Notes: generated from the letters alone by a model not told the origin. A DNA stretch of 64,000 nucleotides from Asterella californica (GCA_036924285.1 JAYKYS010000007.1:7812001-7876000), one strand, 5' to 3'. Numbered from the stretch's first letter, positions 1-11,673 are shown. Numbers and translations: made by a program.

Positions 1-349
1 ACTCGAAAGATGGAGAAAACAAGCTAGGCCTCAGCTTACGGGGTTTTGACGCAACTTCGGATCTTCGCTTTCATCACATAGATGGGTAGAGCTCGCTGTC
101 AGCTTTTCATGGGCATCTTGTTTACTTCGTTTGGACATCCAGAGAAGAAGTTATGCGATTCGAAAGAAGGTAAAATCAAGCTAGGCCCCAGCTTACGGGC
201 TTTTGACGCAACTTCGGATCTTCGCTTTCATCACATAGATGGGTAGAGCTCGCTGTCAGCTTTTCATGGGCATCTTGTTTACTTCGTTTGGACATCCAGA
301 GAAGAAGTTATGCGATTCGAAAGAAGGTAAAATCAAGCTAGGCCCCTAG
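1..349. repeat. 157-bp tandem repeat, about 2.2 copies
   Basis: A unit of about 157 bp is repeated head to tail. The segment beginning AAGCTAGGCC occurs near 22, 178 and 335, and GCTTACGGG occurs at 34 and 191. The first two copies are almost identical, so the duplication looks recent. The third is cut short after about 20 bp at CCCCTAGTTAC. The array runs off the left edge, so its true copy number is unknown. It may be a subrepeat in the leader or LTR of the gypsy element downstream, but no link can be shown. Confidence 0.85.
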
Positions 350-614
350 TTACTTGCTGACTGGGTATTTAGGACTTCAGGCGTTATATCAAAGACGCAA
401 GGGGCCTGCTTCTTATTATTGAGGGTTGAACTTCGTACGTACAGACTGTTGCAAGGGGGCTGCTTAAAGGGCTTGCTTGTTCCTACGACCTGTCGGTGGA
501 TGTTTTGGAGAATTGGGAAGTCCAATACACGCACGCAAGGTGTCATCGGGTTCAGATCTGTGCAAGCTACGCACAGGTTAAGACGGTTCTTGAAGAGACG
601 GATCGGGGGTTGTG

Positions 615-1300
615 TTCTAGGAGAAATTGAGACGCAGAGAGCAGAATTGAGATTTTCAGTTACATGTGAAGGAGAGTTGGACCGTTCGGACCGTTCCGGA
701 GTCCAAACTTGCTGTCCTTGGATCCATCGGGATCAGAACAACGAGTTCTTCAGGAAATTGAAGACGATACAAAGTTTTATCGGGCGGTTTGAGAGTTGTG
801 AGAGAAATTGGCTCGCAGGGAAGCGCTTGCGTCAGGTTTTCATCGCCTGCGACCTGAGATTGGATTGTTCTTCGCGATCGGTGAGCCAAGCTCTTTGTTC
901 TTGGTGCCTACGCGATCAGGGAGTCCTCATGTACGCATAAGGGAAGACTGTAAGTGAATTGGATTGTTGGTTTGGGTGTGGTGAGCAAATTTGAGCCGCA
1001 GGGAGCCGATTTACGTCAGTTTTTTGTAGCATGCGACCAAATTTCTCGAGTAGTTTTGCAAGGGGAACTCCAAACGGCTTGTTTGGAGTCTTGTTGGGTT
1101 CAGGGTATCCAGATCTACCTACCAGCGAAGACGGATATCAGTTTAGAAGATCCGTTTGTGCGGTGTGAGCAGTTTTAAGCCGCAGGGAGGAGTTTTTGGA
1201 GGTTCGGTCACCTGCGACCAAAAATTGGCGATATCTCGACTATCGGGAGTCGGATCTGAAGGTTTCTTGGGTCAACGGAGTCAGGGAAGGAGACCCTATC
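615..1300. repeat. Degenerate ~180-bp tandem repeats, about four copies
   Basis: A composite motif recurs near 620, 800, 984 and 1163: a GAG-(A/C)AATTTGAGCCGCAGGGAG-like block, then a TTACRTCAGGTTTTC block, then CACCTGCGACCAAAA. Spacing is about 181, 184 and 180 bp. Copies are perhaps 55-70 percent alike by eye. Each also shares a later GGAGTCC...TTGG...GGGATCAGG-like block. This is an old satellite-like or subrepeat array. No coding constraint is apparent. Confidence 0.6.
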
Positions 1301-1631
1301 AACATTTGAAGATCGTTTGGCGAAAGGAGAAAGTTCCCAGATAGGTCTTTTTCGTTTCCTTCGCTACAGGTTTCGTCCTTTTGAGTTCGTTAAGGACTTA
1401 GTTGGTTGTGTATGGCTTGTGGTAGCTAGCTTTAGCCAAGAGCTAGTGTGTGGATGTGGTTTGGACTTGGGTTTGGATCGCATGATATTGTTGTGGCTCT
1501 GGTTGTTAGCAAAGAGAAGTTCCTCTTGCTTTGAGTTACGCTTTGGCGATTTCAGACTAGGGTTGCGTTTCAGGGGTTTGTTTTAGGGCTTCTGAAGTAG
1601 GTTACAGACCGCTCTGGTCTTTTCTTCAGTT

Positions 1632-2054
1632 TTGTGCTGTTTGGAGAAAGAATCGACAGTGTACATACTTTCAGAGTGGTATATATCGCAGCATTCCTTT
1701 TCGTGGTTGTTCTTCTCTGTCTTGTCTCTGTTTGGCACACAGCATCTCCACAGCCAGGAACCTCGCATTTTCCTGGACATCCTTCACGCACAAAATATCC
1801 GACACGATAACGAAGTCTTGCCAGCAGTGTCCAACGATTCAGGCACGAGAAGTCAAGGAGCTTTATATGCGAAACTCGTCAAGATGATGAAGACCATGCA
1901 GGAGGGTATGGTCTCTAGGGATAAACGTATCGCTGAGCTTGAGGCGGGCCAAATGAGCTCTTCGTCTACCAGGAAGCCGGAAGGAAGGACGAATTTGTCG
2001 ACCCCGTTTTCATGTATAGGACGGTGTCGTGATGTGAATCATTTTATAGTGTAA
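1632..2054 (+). pseudogene. Possible gag N-terminal remnant (weak)
   Basis: Open frame of about 140 codons. Only its second half looks protein-like: around residues 85-125 it reads KLVKMMKTMQEGMVSRDK then RIAELEAGQ, a charged segment able to form a coiled coil, followed by a Ser-rich stretch. Gypsy gag polyproteins often begin with such a segment, and a gag core lies 1.3 kb downstream on the same strand, so an old connection is possible. No family domain is recognisable, and the first half may be chance. It could equally be a random ORF. Confidence 0.25.
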
Positions 2055-3362
2055 ATAATTCACCTCTCTGTCAAGCGTTAGTCTCTCTGAGTGAAATTAG
2101 GACCTCAGAGAAGTCGATTATAGAGAATGATACATATTTTGATACTTAGTAGGTTGATTACCATGTAGATGGAGTTAAGGCCATGGGTTGTAATTACATG
2201 TCGCCCATGCATGCTTCCTAGCGGGGTTAGGTTATCTTTCGGGATTACGTGTCGTTTTACATGTCTTCGCATGTAGTTTAGGATCTATGCTGGCACTTTA
2301 GGGGCTTGACGTGGTAGCCTATGTGCAAAATCAAGTCACCACGTGGTTTGGGACACAAAAGGACAGGGGAGTGAAGCTATGAACTCCCATTGGTCCAATT
2401 TTATCTTTGTGTACTGCTAAACTTAGTAGTAGGGGTCTTAAGAGGATTTCGAGCATTTGGAGAGGGATCTTCGAAATCTGAGAGCACAGGGAGATAGGGT
2501 TCGTCGTGCCAAGCACTGTCAGTGAAATTTTTGATCGATTTGGAGCAATAAAGAAGGAGTTATGGCTGATTGAAGTTCGATTTGTGCCAGAATTGCAGCA
2601 CTTCTGTTGATTTTGGGGTTTTCGGTGTCAATCGCAGTAGATTTGAGAAAATCGCTTCAAACCTTCGAGGTCTCGTTCATTGGCAGCAGGGCTACGACTG
2701 TCCCCAAATTTTCATGTCAATTGAAATTGTGAGTAATTCAGTGCGACCGCTGAAGCAGAGGGGGTCCGAAAAGCTCTCAATCTAGAGCATCAACTTCAGA
2801 GAGCGAGATCTGGAGTTCTGTGTACAATCAGGAGGTCCAACTTCACAGGAGTGTTCAGCAAGCTGTGTACTGCAAATCCTGTAAGAATCTTTGAAAGTGA
2901 TCAAGCCAATTCTTTGTTCTAGGTCGAAATAGCTATCTGGGTACCAGAAATTGCCATAATTTCTCTGCTCAGAACATTTCTGCCCATATCTCGACACTCT
3001 GATTTGATCTCAAGCTGAAACTTCGTGTGTATGGTCAGTAGGGCCTCATTTACATGTAGGAGGAGTTCTGAAGTCTGAATCATCGTATGTTTCTGATTCT
3101 GGACTGTTAAAGTTCGCTGTCTGACCTTATTACTGCTAGTCTGATCTGATCTTCGCTACCTGAACATACTGGAGGGTCCATTCGATCTGAGTGAGTGTTT
3201 ATACTGTTCCCTTTTGATCTGAAGCCTTCCTCTGTAGTAAGCATCATAGCTTGAAGCCCAACGCTTCCCTGAGTAGACCGAACATAGCCTTCAAGGTCAT
3301 ATCACAGCCAGAAGGTTCCGTCCTTCCCAGGAAAACTCTCAACTCGACAACGGGCTCGCAAA

Positions 3363-4166
3363 GTTAAGGATTTCTTAACTGAGTTGGACCTATACTTTGA
3401 GGCGCAACAGGCTCAGGAGTCAGACAAGGTGAGAGCGGCGGTTACGTTCTTGAAGGATCATGCGCTTCTCTGGTGGACTGCTTATAGGGCTGAACATGCC
3501 TTGTCTCGGCGCTTGGTTGGAAGGAGTTCAAGGAGTTGCTCGTGGGACGATTCACTCCGGAGTATCAAAGCATTCAGGATGGGGTCGAGCTAGTTAGGCT
3601 GAAGCAGACGGGGACGCTAAGTGCTTATGTACGCGAGTTCAGTGCTTATGTACGCGAGTTCAGTGCCAAACTGGACTCATTCTCCAAGTGGACTGAGGAG
3701 ACCAAAATATGTATATTCATTGGGGACTTAAGTCTTGCTCGGAGAAGGCTCTCTTTCAGATGCCGGAGCTACCATCGACAAGTGCCAAACTTTTGAAGCT
3801 AGCGGAGCGAATTGAGGACGATGAAGTCCAGCAACAGAAACCATTTGAACCACGCAGCACGGACAAGTTCCAAAAGAAGAACAAAGGTTTCAAGCGACAG
3901 TGAGATGAGGGTGAGAAGGATCGGAAGGATTCTTCTGCCTCGGCAACAAAGCGGCAGCAAACAGGAATAAAACCTAAGGGGCAGACACCTTAGAAGGTCA
4001 ATGGCGCAAAGTTTACTTGCTACAATTGTGACAAGGCGGGTCATATTGCTAAGGGGTGCACGAAACCTAAGGTTAGTAACTGTAGCAGGAATGCGTTTGT
4101 TGCAAAGGACTTGTTGGAGGACCAGATGACTATGACCTTAAGAACCACGAAGAAGACGCCGGACTG
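3363..4166 (+). pseudogene. Gypsy gag remnant with CCHC zinc knuckle
   Basis: Translation near 3366-3500 gives a retrotransposon gag core (DLYFEAQQAQ...FLKDHALLWW). A frameshift near 3500-3530 follows, then FTPEYQSIQ and a basic C-terminal tail. An intact CX2CX4HX4C knuckle (CYNCDKAGHIAKGC) lies at 4018-4059. In-frame stops interrupt the last part at 3901 (TGA, probably from TGG) and near 3991 (TAG). A 21-bp unit encoding SAYVREF is duplicated in tandem at 3620-3661. In a live element Gag forms the virus-like particle and the knuckle binds RNA. Confidence 0.88.
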
Positions 4167-4508
4167 ATGTTTCTACAAGCCAAAGTTGCTAACCATGATG
4201 TTATTTTTCTTGTGGACACAGGAGCGACTCACTCCTTCATAAGTCCAAAGTTGGTGAAGAAGCTGGGCTTGTCTACCTCCAAGGCAGACAAGCCTATTCA
4301 GGTGCGCTTTGCCAAGGGCAAGACGTACCAAACTTCCGAAGTAGCCTTGGACGTACGATTTGCGTGTGGGAAGTTGGAGTTCACAGAGAACTTCACGGTG
4401 TGTGAGATGGATGATATCCATGTGGTTTTGGGGAACACTTTCTTGGACAGGTTTGAAGTGGAACTTAGGCGGAAACCTTTAAGGTTGAACGTTAGAGTTA
4501 AAGGGTAG
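4167..4508 (+). pseudogene. Gypsy aspartic protease domain
   Basis: Open segment of 113 codons with the retropepsin signature LVDTGATHSFIS (Asp-Thr-Gly at 4214-4222), then the flap-like region and a VLGNTFLDRF block, which matches the usual LGxxWL segment near the end of gypsy proteases. In a live element the domain matures the Gag-Pol polyprotein. The DTG triad is intact here. The segment continues toward the reverse transcriptase after a stop at 4506 and a poorly conserved linker (4510-4680), so it is part of the decayed pol rather than a free gene. Confidence 0.88.
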
Positions 4509-4679
4509 AAGCTGAGAGTGAGGCTGATCCGAAAGGCGCGGAAAATTGACGACTTTGCGGTGAATTTGATCAAAGACAAACAGATGGACTTCAACGATGG
4601 AGTCATGTGTTTGATGCGGGTTGCAGATTTGATGACGGGTGACAAACAAGAGGAAACATCATGAGACGCGACTAAACTT

Positions 4680-5960
4680 CCGGAGGTGCTTCACGAAGTG
4701 ATTAAGGAGTTTGAGGATGTCTTGACGGACAAGTTACCTGCTGAGTTACCTCCAAGGTGGGTGGTGGATCACAAGATCGAGGTCTTGCCAAGATCAGAAC
4801 CACATTCCAAAGCCTCTTACCGACTCAATCAAGTGGAACTCCTTGAGTTGAAAAGACAACTCGGCGAGCTATTAGCGCGGGGATATATTCGAACTAGTAA
4901 GTCACCTTATGGAGCCCCAATTCTTTTTGCAAAGAAGAAGGATGGGAAGTTACGACTCTGCGTAGATTATCGTGCACTCAATAAGACGACGGTGAAGAAT
5001 AATTATCCCTTGCCAAGGATAGACGACCTCTTTGATAGGTTAGCGGGTGCAAGATACTTCAGCAGGATATTACCAGATCCGGATAGCTGACCCAGATGTT
5101 GAGAAGACCGCTTGTCGAACCAGATACGGATCATTTGAATTTGTTGTGATGCCATTTGGACTCTACAACCCCCCTTCGAAGTTCACTACATTGATGAACA
5201 CAATTTTTCGCGAGGAGATGGATGAGTTTGTCATCGTTTACATCGACGACATCTTGATCTACTCCAAAATCTTGGAGTCGCACGTGGAGCAGCTAAGGGT
5301 GGTGTTGACAAAGCTGCAGGAGCATAAGCTGTTTGCCAACATGTCATTAGTGCATAAGGAGTCGGTCCGGATATGCAGAAGGTGGACGCGATTGTGACTT
5401 GGGAGACCTCCGACTACAGTGAAGGAGATGCGGCGATTCTTAGGATTGGCGCAGTTCTACCGCAAGTATGTGAAGGGGTTTTCAAAGATCGCGAAACCCT
5501 GACGGACTGGACGGACAAAGACGCACAGATAAGTTGGACCAAGGAGGTGGATGATGCGTTTCAGACGATCAAAGCTATTTTGTCAAAGGTGTCAGTTTTG
5601 AAGCTGCCGGAGTTTGACAAACCATTCGAGGTGCACACGGACGCAAGCGACTATGCGATTGACGGAGTGTTGGTGCAGGATGGAAAACATGTAGCGTACG
5701 AAAGCAAGAAGCTATCTGGGACAGAGAGTCAATGGCCAATTCACGAGAAGGAACTGTTTGCGGTGGTTCATTGCTTGAAGAAATGACGGCATTACTTGGG
5801 ACTTCACAAAACCCAAGTGTATACTGATAATATTTCACTCAAGTACTTTGAGACACAAGATCGGGTGACGCCAAAGCAACTACGGTGGCACGATACCTTA
5901 GCGCTCATGAATGTAGAATTAATCCACAAAGCGGGAAAGGATAATGTGGTTCTTGACGCC
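4680..5960 (+). pseudogene. Gypsy reverse transcriptase and RNase H remnant
   Basis: The fingers region ([36 protein letters not shown]) is clear from 4686. At about 5060-5065 the frame shifts and the short block before GYYQIRI is missing. In gypsy enzymes that block carries the first catalytic Asp (motif A). The palm YIDD motif is intact at 5239-5250. A second deletion and frameshift follow near 5350-5450, then a tether and RNase H (VHTDASDYAIDGVL, near 5625-5660; HEKELFAVVHCLKK). The RNase H frame is cut by a TGA at 5784, where the family has Trp. It continues after the stop as HYLGLHKTQVYTDNISLKYF and the NVVLDALSRK end. Confidence 0.9.
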
Positions 5961-7500
5961 TTGAGTCGCAAGGAGGAATATCTTCCATCGTCAACACAGA
6001 TTTTGCGAGCTATGTATTCTAAGGAGTCAGACTTGGAGAGGCGAATATGTGAAGGTTACATGGACGACGATCAAGCGAAGGAGTATCTAAAACAGCTCAC
6101 GCGAGGAGTGAAGTTGCAGAACATGCAGCTAAGACATGGTTTACTCATGTTCAAGCAAAGTCGGGTTTATGTGGGACAAGGAAAACTTAGGACTAAGTTG
6201 TTAAAAGAATGTCACGATGCGCCCTTATCAGGCCATAAAAGAGAAAAGTCCACTTTAGCGGTGATAGCTAAAAAGTTTTATTGGCCCCACATGAAAGACG
6301 ATGTTGCCACTTTGTGAAAACATGTGTAACCTGTCAAGCGAACCGCGTTTCTTATGAGAAGAAACAAGGGTTGCTTCATCCTCTGCCGATTCCAGCCAGA
6401 CCTTGCGAAAGCATTAGCATGGACTTCATTACCTCTCTGCCTGACTCGAATGGATACAACGTGATGTTTGTGATAGTTGATCGGTTTACCAAACTAGCGA
6501 AGTTTGCTTTGACCTTGGATACTGCAACAGCGTTCACGACTTCTCGGTTGTTCTAGATACTTGGTGGCGTTCACATGGATTACCTCAGAGTATAATTTCA
6601 AATAGAGACTCTAAGTTCATCAGTGCCTTTTGGAAACACTTGTTCCGAAAATTGGGGACTAAGTTAAAATTTAGTACCGCCTTTCATCCGGAAATAGATG
6701 GACAAACGGAACGAGTTAACTCGGTTCTGAATCAATACTTGAGGAATTATGTGAGCGCAGACCAAAGTGATTGGACGGAGTGGCTCAGTCTTGCAGAGTA
6801 TTGCTACAATTCCACGAAGCATTCGACAATCGACGAATCGCTTTTCTTGCTGGCTTACGGACGTGAGCCAAAAGGGCCTCTTGACTTGACTCTTGCAAGG
6901 AGTTCTACATCGGCACGACCAAGAACACGACAAACATCAGCTGAAGAGTTGGTGGCAGCAATGCAGCGGTGCGAGGAGCAAGTCAAGAAGAACCTCGAGA
7001 AGGCACAGCAACGATACACGAAGTAGGTAAACAAGCATCGACGGCAAGTGAAGTTTAAGTGGGCGAAGAAGTATGGTTAAGTACGAAAAACTTCACACTT
7101 CCGAAAGCAATATCGGTGAAGTTTTCATCGAAGTTCGCAGGACCTTTTGTCATTGTCAAGAATCTGCACGAAGACGTCTATACATTAGACCTTCCTCGCG
7201 AGTGGTAGTTACATCCGACTTTCCATGTTTCTTTATTAAAAAAATACTTCAAGGATGATTTGCGACCGGAGCGCAAACAAGTACTCAGGCCTCAACCTGA
7301 AGTCGTGCAAGACGAAGCAGAATATGAGGTAGAGATCATTTTGCGATCGCGGCGCAAGTCTAACTGGATGGAGTACTTGGTCAAATGACGTGGCTACCAT
7401 TTGAAGGAAGCAACTTGGGTGTCAGAGGAGGAGCTAACACATGCAAATACTTGTCTTGGGGCTTGGGGTGATCTTGCTTTCCGGTTTTCTAACTGCAAAG
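5960..7500 (+). pseudogene. Gypsy integrase with C-terminal chromodomain, broken
   Basis: The N-terminal zinc-binding HHCC region spans about 6200-6345 (CHDAPLSGHKR, YWPHMK, then KTCVTCQANR after a frameshift). The core begins with SISMDFITSLP and VDRFTKLAKF, whose acidic residues are kept. The second catalytic position reads ISNRDSKF where integrases have SDRD, so Asp has become Asn. The third block (FHPEIDGQTERVN, near 6680-6715) keeps Glu. Downstream at about 7330-7430 is a chromodomain-like segment, EVEIILRSRRKSNWMEYLVK, a TGA in place of Trp, then RGYHLKEATW. Chromodomains tether chromovirus integrases to modified histones. Further stops and shifts occur near 6553 and 7023-7260. Confidence 0.9.
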
Positions 7501-9020
7501 TAAACTTAGTCGCGCGTCTAAGTCAAATCAGGTTGCGACTGGAAAGTGAGTTTCGGGGGACCTCGTAAGTAGGTGTGAATACTTATAGTTAGCAAGTTAG
7601 AGTCTTAAGTAGAATGTTTATAAATTGTCAACTAGTTTTGTTTAAGGTAAGCCAAAAAGGTAAGCCTTTTCCTGAGACTAGTTGGAATTTTCTAAGTGTT
7701 CTAGCGACAACTTAAGACTCAAGCCAAGAAGAGAATTGCGGGTTAGCTACCAGAACGTAATTCTGACGCCAAGGGGTTGGCTACCCATTTTGAACTTGGC
7801 GTTAACTTAAAGGATCATTGTTGATGAGGGCATCAACCTCCAAAGTGGAGTTGAGTGTCGCGACCCTCATTCTCAAGATCGGGTGCAGACGCGAACAATA
7901 GAACCTTAGCGGACTTGCGCTAGGTTGTGAATGCTGCGAGGAGGACTTAACGGCTTGGCCGAGAAGTCGAGATCAGAGGAACCCTAAGTGGTTCTTTGAA
8001 CCAAGGTTGGAACCTTGGGTTAGGACATAAGGGCCTACCCCAAGAGGGCCCAAGACAAACGCTGACCTAAGGAGACAAGTCTGAGAACGGACCGAAACAT
8101 AAGTCTGAGACATAGGTCTGAAACGTAGGTCCGAGACGTGGGACCGAGACGTGGATCCGAGACGCAGACGGACCATGATTCGGACGCTGGTCCGATCATA
8201 AGGTTCGAGTCTGGGTCTGGACCACAGATTCTCGGAAAAATGGCTAAGTGTTGGAGCTCCAGCGACGTTTTAGGTCGTGGACGGAGCTCCACGTAGGATC
8301 TCGAGGCGAGTGAGTACCGTTGGAAAGGTCTCGTCGAGAGCTTTCCAGTGATATATAACACTCCTCGAACTGACCTCCGAGCTGGAAGTTATGACTGAAC
8401 CAGGATCAGGTTGTGATATAATTTTCAGGGACCAAAGAGGAGGACGGGGCCAGAAGTATATATGAGGAGGACTCGATGCCTGGGTGGGTCAGGACGAGTC
8501 ACCCGACCCCAGGGTTCGGCGGACGGACTCTGGGGGCATGAGGTGATGACCGGGCCGGTTCCAAGACACATTCTCGTCCAGACTTGAACGTCTGGACTTA
8601 GAAACGCTGTAAGGGTTGGGGCAAGATTGGGAACGAGTCGGCGGGTTAGACCACCGTTCGGGAGCCTAGACCCATACAGACATCACGGGCGGTTGGGCCG
8701 CTAGGTGTGCTGGAGGCACCGTTTAGGACCTTGGACTTTATGGCAAGTCCGCCCAAAGTCATCTTGTGACTTGCTCATGTTTGGGACCGACCTAGGCATG
8801 TCTAGGTCGAGACTTAGGAACAGCTGAGCTTGATGATGAGAGAGACGGTCCGGCTCCGGTCCGGACCAAACTGAGGTAAAATAAGTGGTGCATGGACGCT
8901 AACTTGTGATTGTGTTTGCAGATTAGCGGTGTAAATTTTGTGACCTACTGAGCAAGAGCTTCCGCTGGCGCAACAAGGCGATAGGTGCACGAAATCATCT
9001 TCATCCTCATCTAACGAAGG
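7500..9020. other. GC-richer tail of the gypsy element, possible decayed 3' LTR
   Basis: This region begins just after the chromodomain. A G-rich tract (TTTCGGGGGA near 7552) could be the polypurine tract. A TATA-like GTATATATGAGG lies near 8456. GC content is well above the following DNA. No second copy of this sequence occurs before the gag, so LTR status is unproven. The 13-bp minisatellite lies inside. Two overlapping minus-strand open frames (about 7973-8361) merely translate that repeat and are not genes. Confidence 0.45.
8068..8170. repeat. 13-bp minisatellite
   Basis: At least five consecutive 13-bp units of the form A(A/G)GTCYGAGACGT are readable: AAGTCTGAGACAT, AGGTCTGAAACGT, AGGTCCGAGACGT, GGGACCGAGACGT and GGATCCGAGACGC. 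More degraded units lie on both sides. Unit-to-unit changes are mostly transitions. Confidence 0.85.
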
Positions 9021-10865
9021 ATGGATCTAAATCAGCTCCCATCTGTAAACTTTAACGCTGAGTGCAAGATAAGACAGATCTGTCGACCCAAAGTCATGTA
9101 CGAAGCCCTAGTTGTGAGGAACTTCGGAGAAGAATACTATCAAGAGATCATGTCATCGCATATCTCGTTTGTCGTAACGATGATCATCCAACATTTTCAT
9201 GTGGTTATCTTGACCTTTTACTAAGAGAAACAAAGTGATATATTTAGAAAAAGTAAGAGAGAAATTACATGATATTAGTCACTCTGATGTGCATCGATCG
9301 CTAGCCACAGCCAGAAAGTACGCCTTGCTCAAAAGAAAGACTTTCGCTACGACACCGCATGGATGAGATTTTGGAGGTCCGATCAACTACGGCCATAAAT
9401 TTGAGATATCTCAACGTTGGAGGTCATATTTGAAAGTTCTTAGACCATTGCAAGGACCATTGGAGTCGAGAGGGTAGACCTTATTTATACCTGGAGATCA
9501 TTTGATGAAAAGAGGAGGTCTATATATATACATTTTTTTGTTTCTTTGCTATGAGTTTGATGTCTACTTCGTGTTACCACACGGTTCTCTCTATATTGCT
9601 AGTTACATGGACTGCACTCACGATCCTCCTTCGGCTCCTTCGGATTAGAGTGATCTGATCATCGACTAGTGTTATATTGAGCGGTTACAGTTATATAGTT
9701 TTGGACTTGACGTTGAGTTATGTTCTCAATATTATGAGCTACGTGGATTGTACTCATGATCATTCATTTGACTGGAGATATCTAATCATCGGACTAGTGA
9801 TACGATGATATCGTCATTGTGGCTATTTTATAGTGTATTCGAGAGCCTGGATGGGTGGACATTACTATGAAGCTTTTGTTAGTAAAGGAGTGTTTCTCTT
9901 GCTTTCAATTGCACTTAGATTCTTGTCATAGGTTGGGTTGACTTGTTTAGAGGTTTCGGATGCAGTTGACATACGACTTAGATTAATCTTCAATTTTGTA
10001 GTGAAGGGCTAATTCTTGTGGTTGTGTGTCTCTCTCTTGTCAAATCTCATTTTTCCTAGATAACCTTGACACAACATACGATAAGGTAACTCTCGATGTG
10101 ATTTCACATAGACATTATGTGTTCACATTACTACTTATGTTACTCTTAAGTTAGTATATGGATAATGAGTTTTCTGAACTCTAAAACATCTTAAGTACAT
10201 GTGCTAAGAAGAATTGACCTCTAAAATTTTCTCTTGGATTGTTGATATAAACATCTCATCAAAAAACCTAAGACAAGGCAAATCCAATGGATTTAAAATA
10301 ATCATATGTACTACTCTGATAAGGGAGTAGCATGACGTCGAAGTTCCTAACATCATATTGTAAAAATTTTCCCAAAACCCCAAAATAACTCTTCAGCTAA
10401 TTTCCATGATCACCAAATGCACTTTTCTCTCTAATCTCTGATTTCAAGCAACTGATGAAAATCTTACGTCAAACTGAATCCAACCGCACTAGTGGTGCGA
10501 AGCTTTATGCCCGATAAGGGACTAATTTGATAACTAAGATGGATAAGCTATAGGTTATTTTTTTAATTGTTAGTTAGCTAAGATAATGATAATTATTGGT
10601 TTAAAGAATTACTACCTTTCTCTTGATATGTCTTTCGATTCTTAACATTTCATATTGGGTTGATGATTTCTTGTAGAGATATATATATATATCTCTATCT
10701 ATCTATCTTTCAATCTATAGAAATAATGATTTGATTAATTGTCTATATTTATGAGTAATAACATACCTAATTTGCTTACTTGATATCGTTCAAAGTACTA
10801 TCATACGTGATATTGTGTGATTTCATTATGCTATAGATCAGCCTTGCTACATATTGTCATATTGC

Positions 10866-10915
10866 ACAAGTCAGCCTTGGCGGCACAAGTCATAACGGCC
10901 GCAAGGCTGACTTGT
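10866..10915. repeat. GC-rich inverted repeat (hairpin)
   Basis: ACAAGTCAGCCTTGGCGGC is followed after about 13 bases by GCCGCAAGGCTGACTTGT. That gives arms of 18-19 bp with one unpaired base, set in DNA that is otherwise very AT-rich. It could be the collapsed end pair of a small inverted-repeat transposon or a fold-back small-RNA source. No gene is adjacent. Confidence 0.75.
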
Positions 10916-11622
10916 ACACCATTCACAAGTGCAGTCATTGATTTGTAAAATTAACACAAGATGTATGCTGGATTTATGATGTCTTATTAACAAAGTTTTA
11001 TGTCAAATATACAAGAAAGTTCACATAGAGTTCACCATTCTTCTTGTTCTCCGTATATAAAACAAGCCTTATCGTAATACATGAAATATAAGAACTGTTT
11101 GGAACACGAATAATAAGATTCAACTGACTTAACTGATCACTGTTAACTGAAATATCTTATACTTTATTCCTAGTATCTTCAACATGTTATTATTCCACGT
11201 TGTAGTTTGAAGCTGTGGTATAATAAAAAACAATTTTTGTGATCATAAACACTATATAGATAAACTCGACTGTGGTAATCAAATTTCACTTGAATATATT
11301 GACTTGAGATGTTATATACTACATTCTATTTGTTCCCTCTCATGCTATTCTAACATGATTTTAGGAGTTAAGCTAATATTTTAGTTGCTACTTTCAATAA
11401 AATCTAAAATGATATATCCATGACGTCATGCTGTAATCTCTAACTTGCCAATGGGTTTTACCTTGCATGCCCCCTTTTTATCACAACATTCATAATTACA
11501 GTTTTAATTTATCTTTGACGAACATTAAGGTTTTAGATGAGTTTAAACAAGAATTCAGAACATACACACTTTATGATGGTACACCACTCACAATGATTGG
11601 TGTGGGCTGCACTATTTACTAA

Positions 11623-11625
<3 letters not shown>

Positions 11626-11669
<44 letters not shown>
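11626..11669. repeat. (TA)n microsatellite
   Basis: About 22 uninterrupted TA dinucleotides, followed by TTTATTTATTTA. Length is likely to vary between individuals and to be unreliable in assemblies. Confidence 0.95.

Positions 11670-11673
<4 letters not shown>

Larger units (their letters stand above)
350..3355. other. Region upstream of the gypsy element, no intact gene
   Basis: Mixed-composition DNA with only short open frames. It contains the degenerate ~180-bp repeats (about 615-1300) and a short frame at 1632-2054 whose end is lysine/glutamate-rich and could be a coiled-coil gag N-terminus. I could not recognise a 5' LTR, a TG...CA boundary or a primer-binding site matching initiator tRNA. 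The most economical reading is a decayed retroelement leader plus unrelated insertions. Confidence 0.5.
3360..7500 (+). mobile_element. Degenerate Ty3/gypsy LTR retrotransposon, chromovirus clade
   Basis: Gag zinc knuckle, aspartic protease, reverse transcriptase, RNase H, zinc-binding integrase and a C-terminal chromodomain follow one another on the plus strand in the order typical of Ty3/gypsy (Metaviridae) chromoviruses. The reading frame is broken by several frameshifts and stops, several of them TGG to TGA changes. One reverse-transcriptase catalytic block is deleted and an integrase catalytic Asp is replaced, so the copy is dead. I could not define a matching pair of LTRs. The region after 7500 may hold a decayed 3' LTR. 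Confidence 0.93.

Noticed and set aside
91..110. AGCTCGCTGTCAG shared by the 157-bp repeat and the EMB1270 intron hairpin
   Set aside because: The 13-base match is the only similarity; the flanking sequences differ, so it is likely coincidence.
7973..8361. Two minus-strand open frames of 67 and 108 codons
   Set aside because: They translate the 13-bp minisatellite and its flanks in two frames, which explains their repetitive SDLRFRP-type content.
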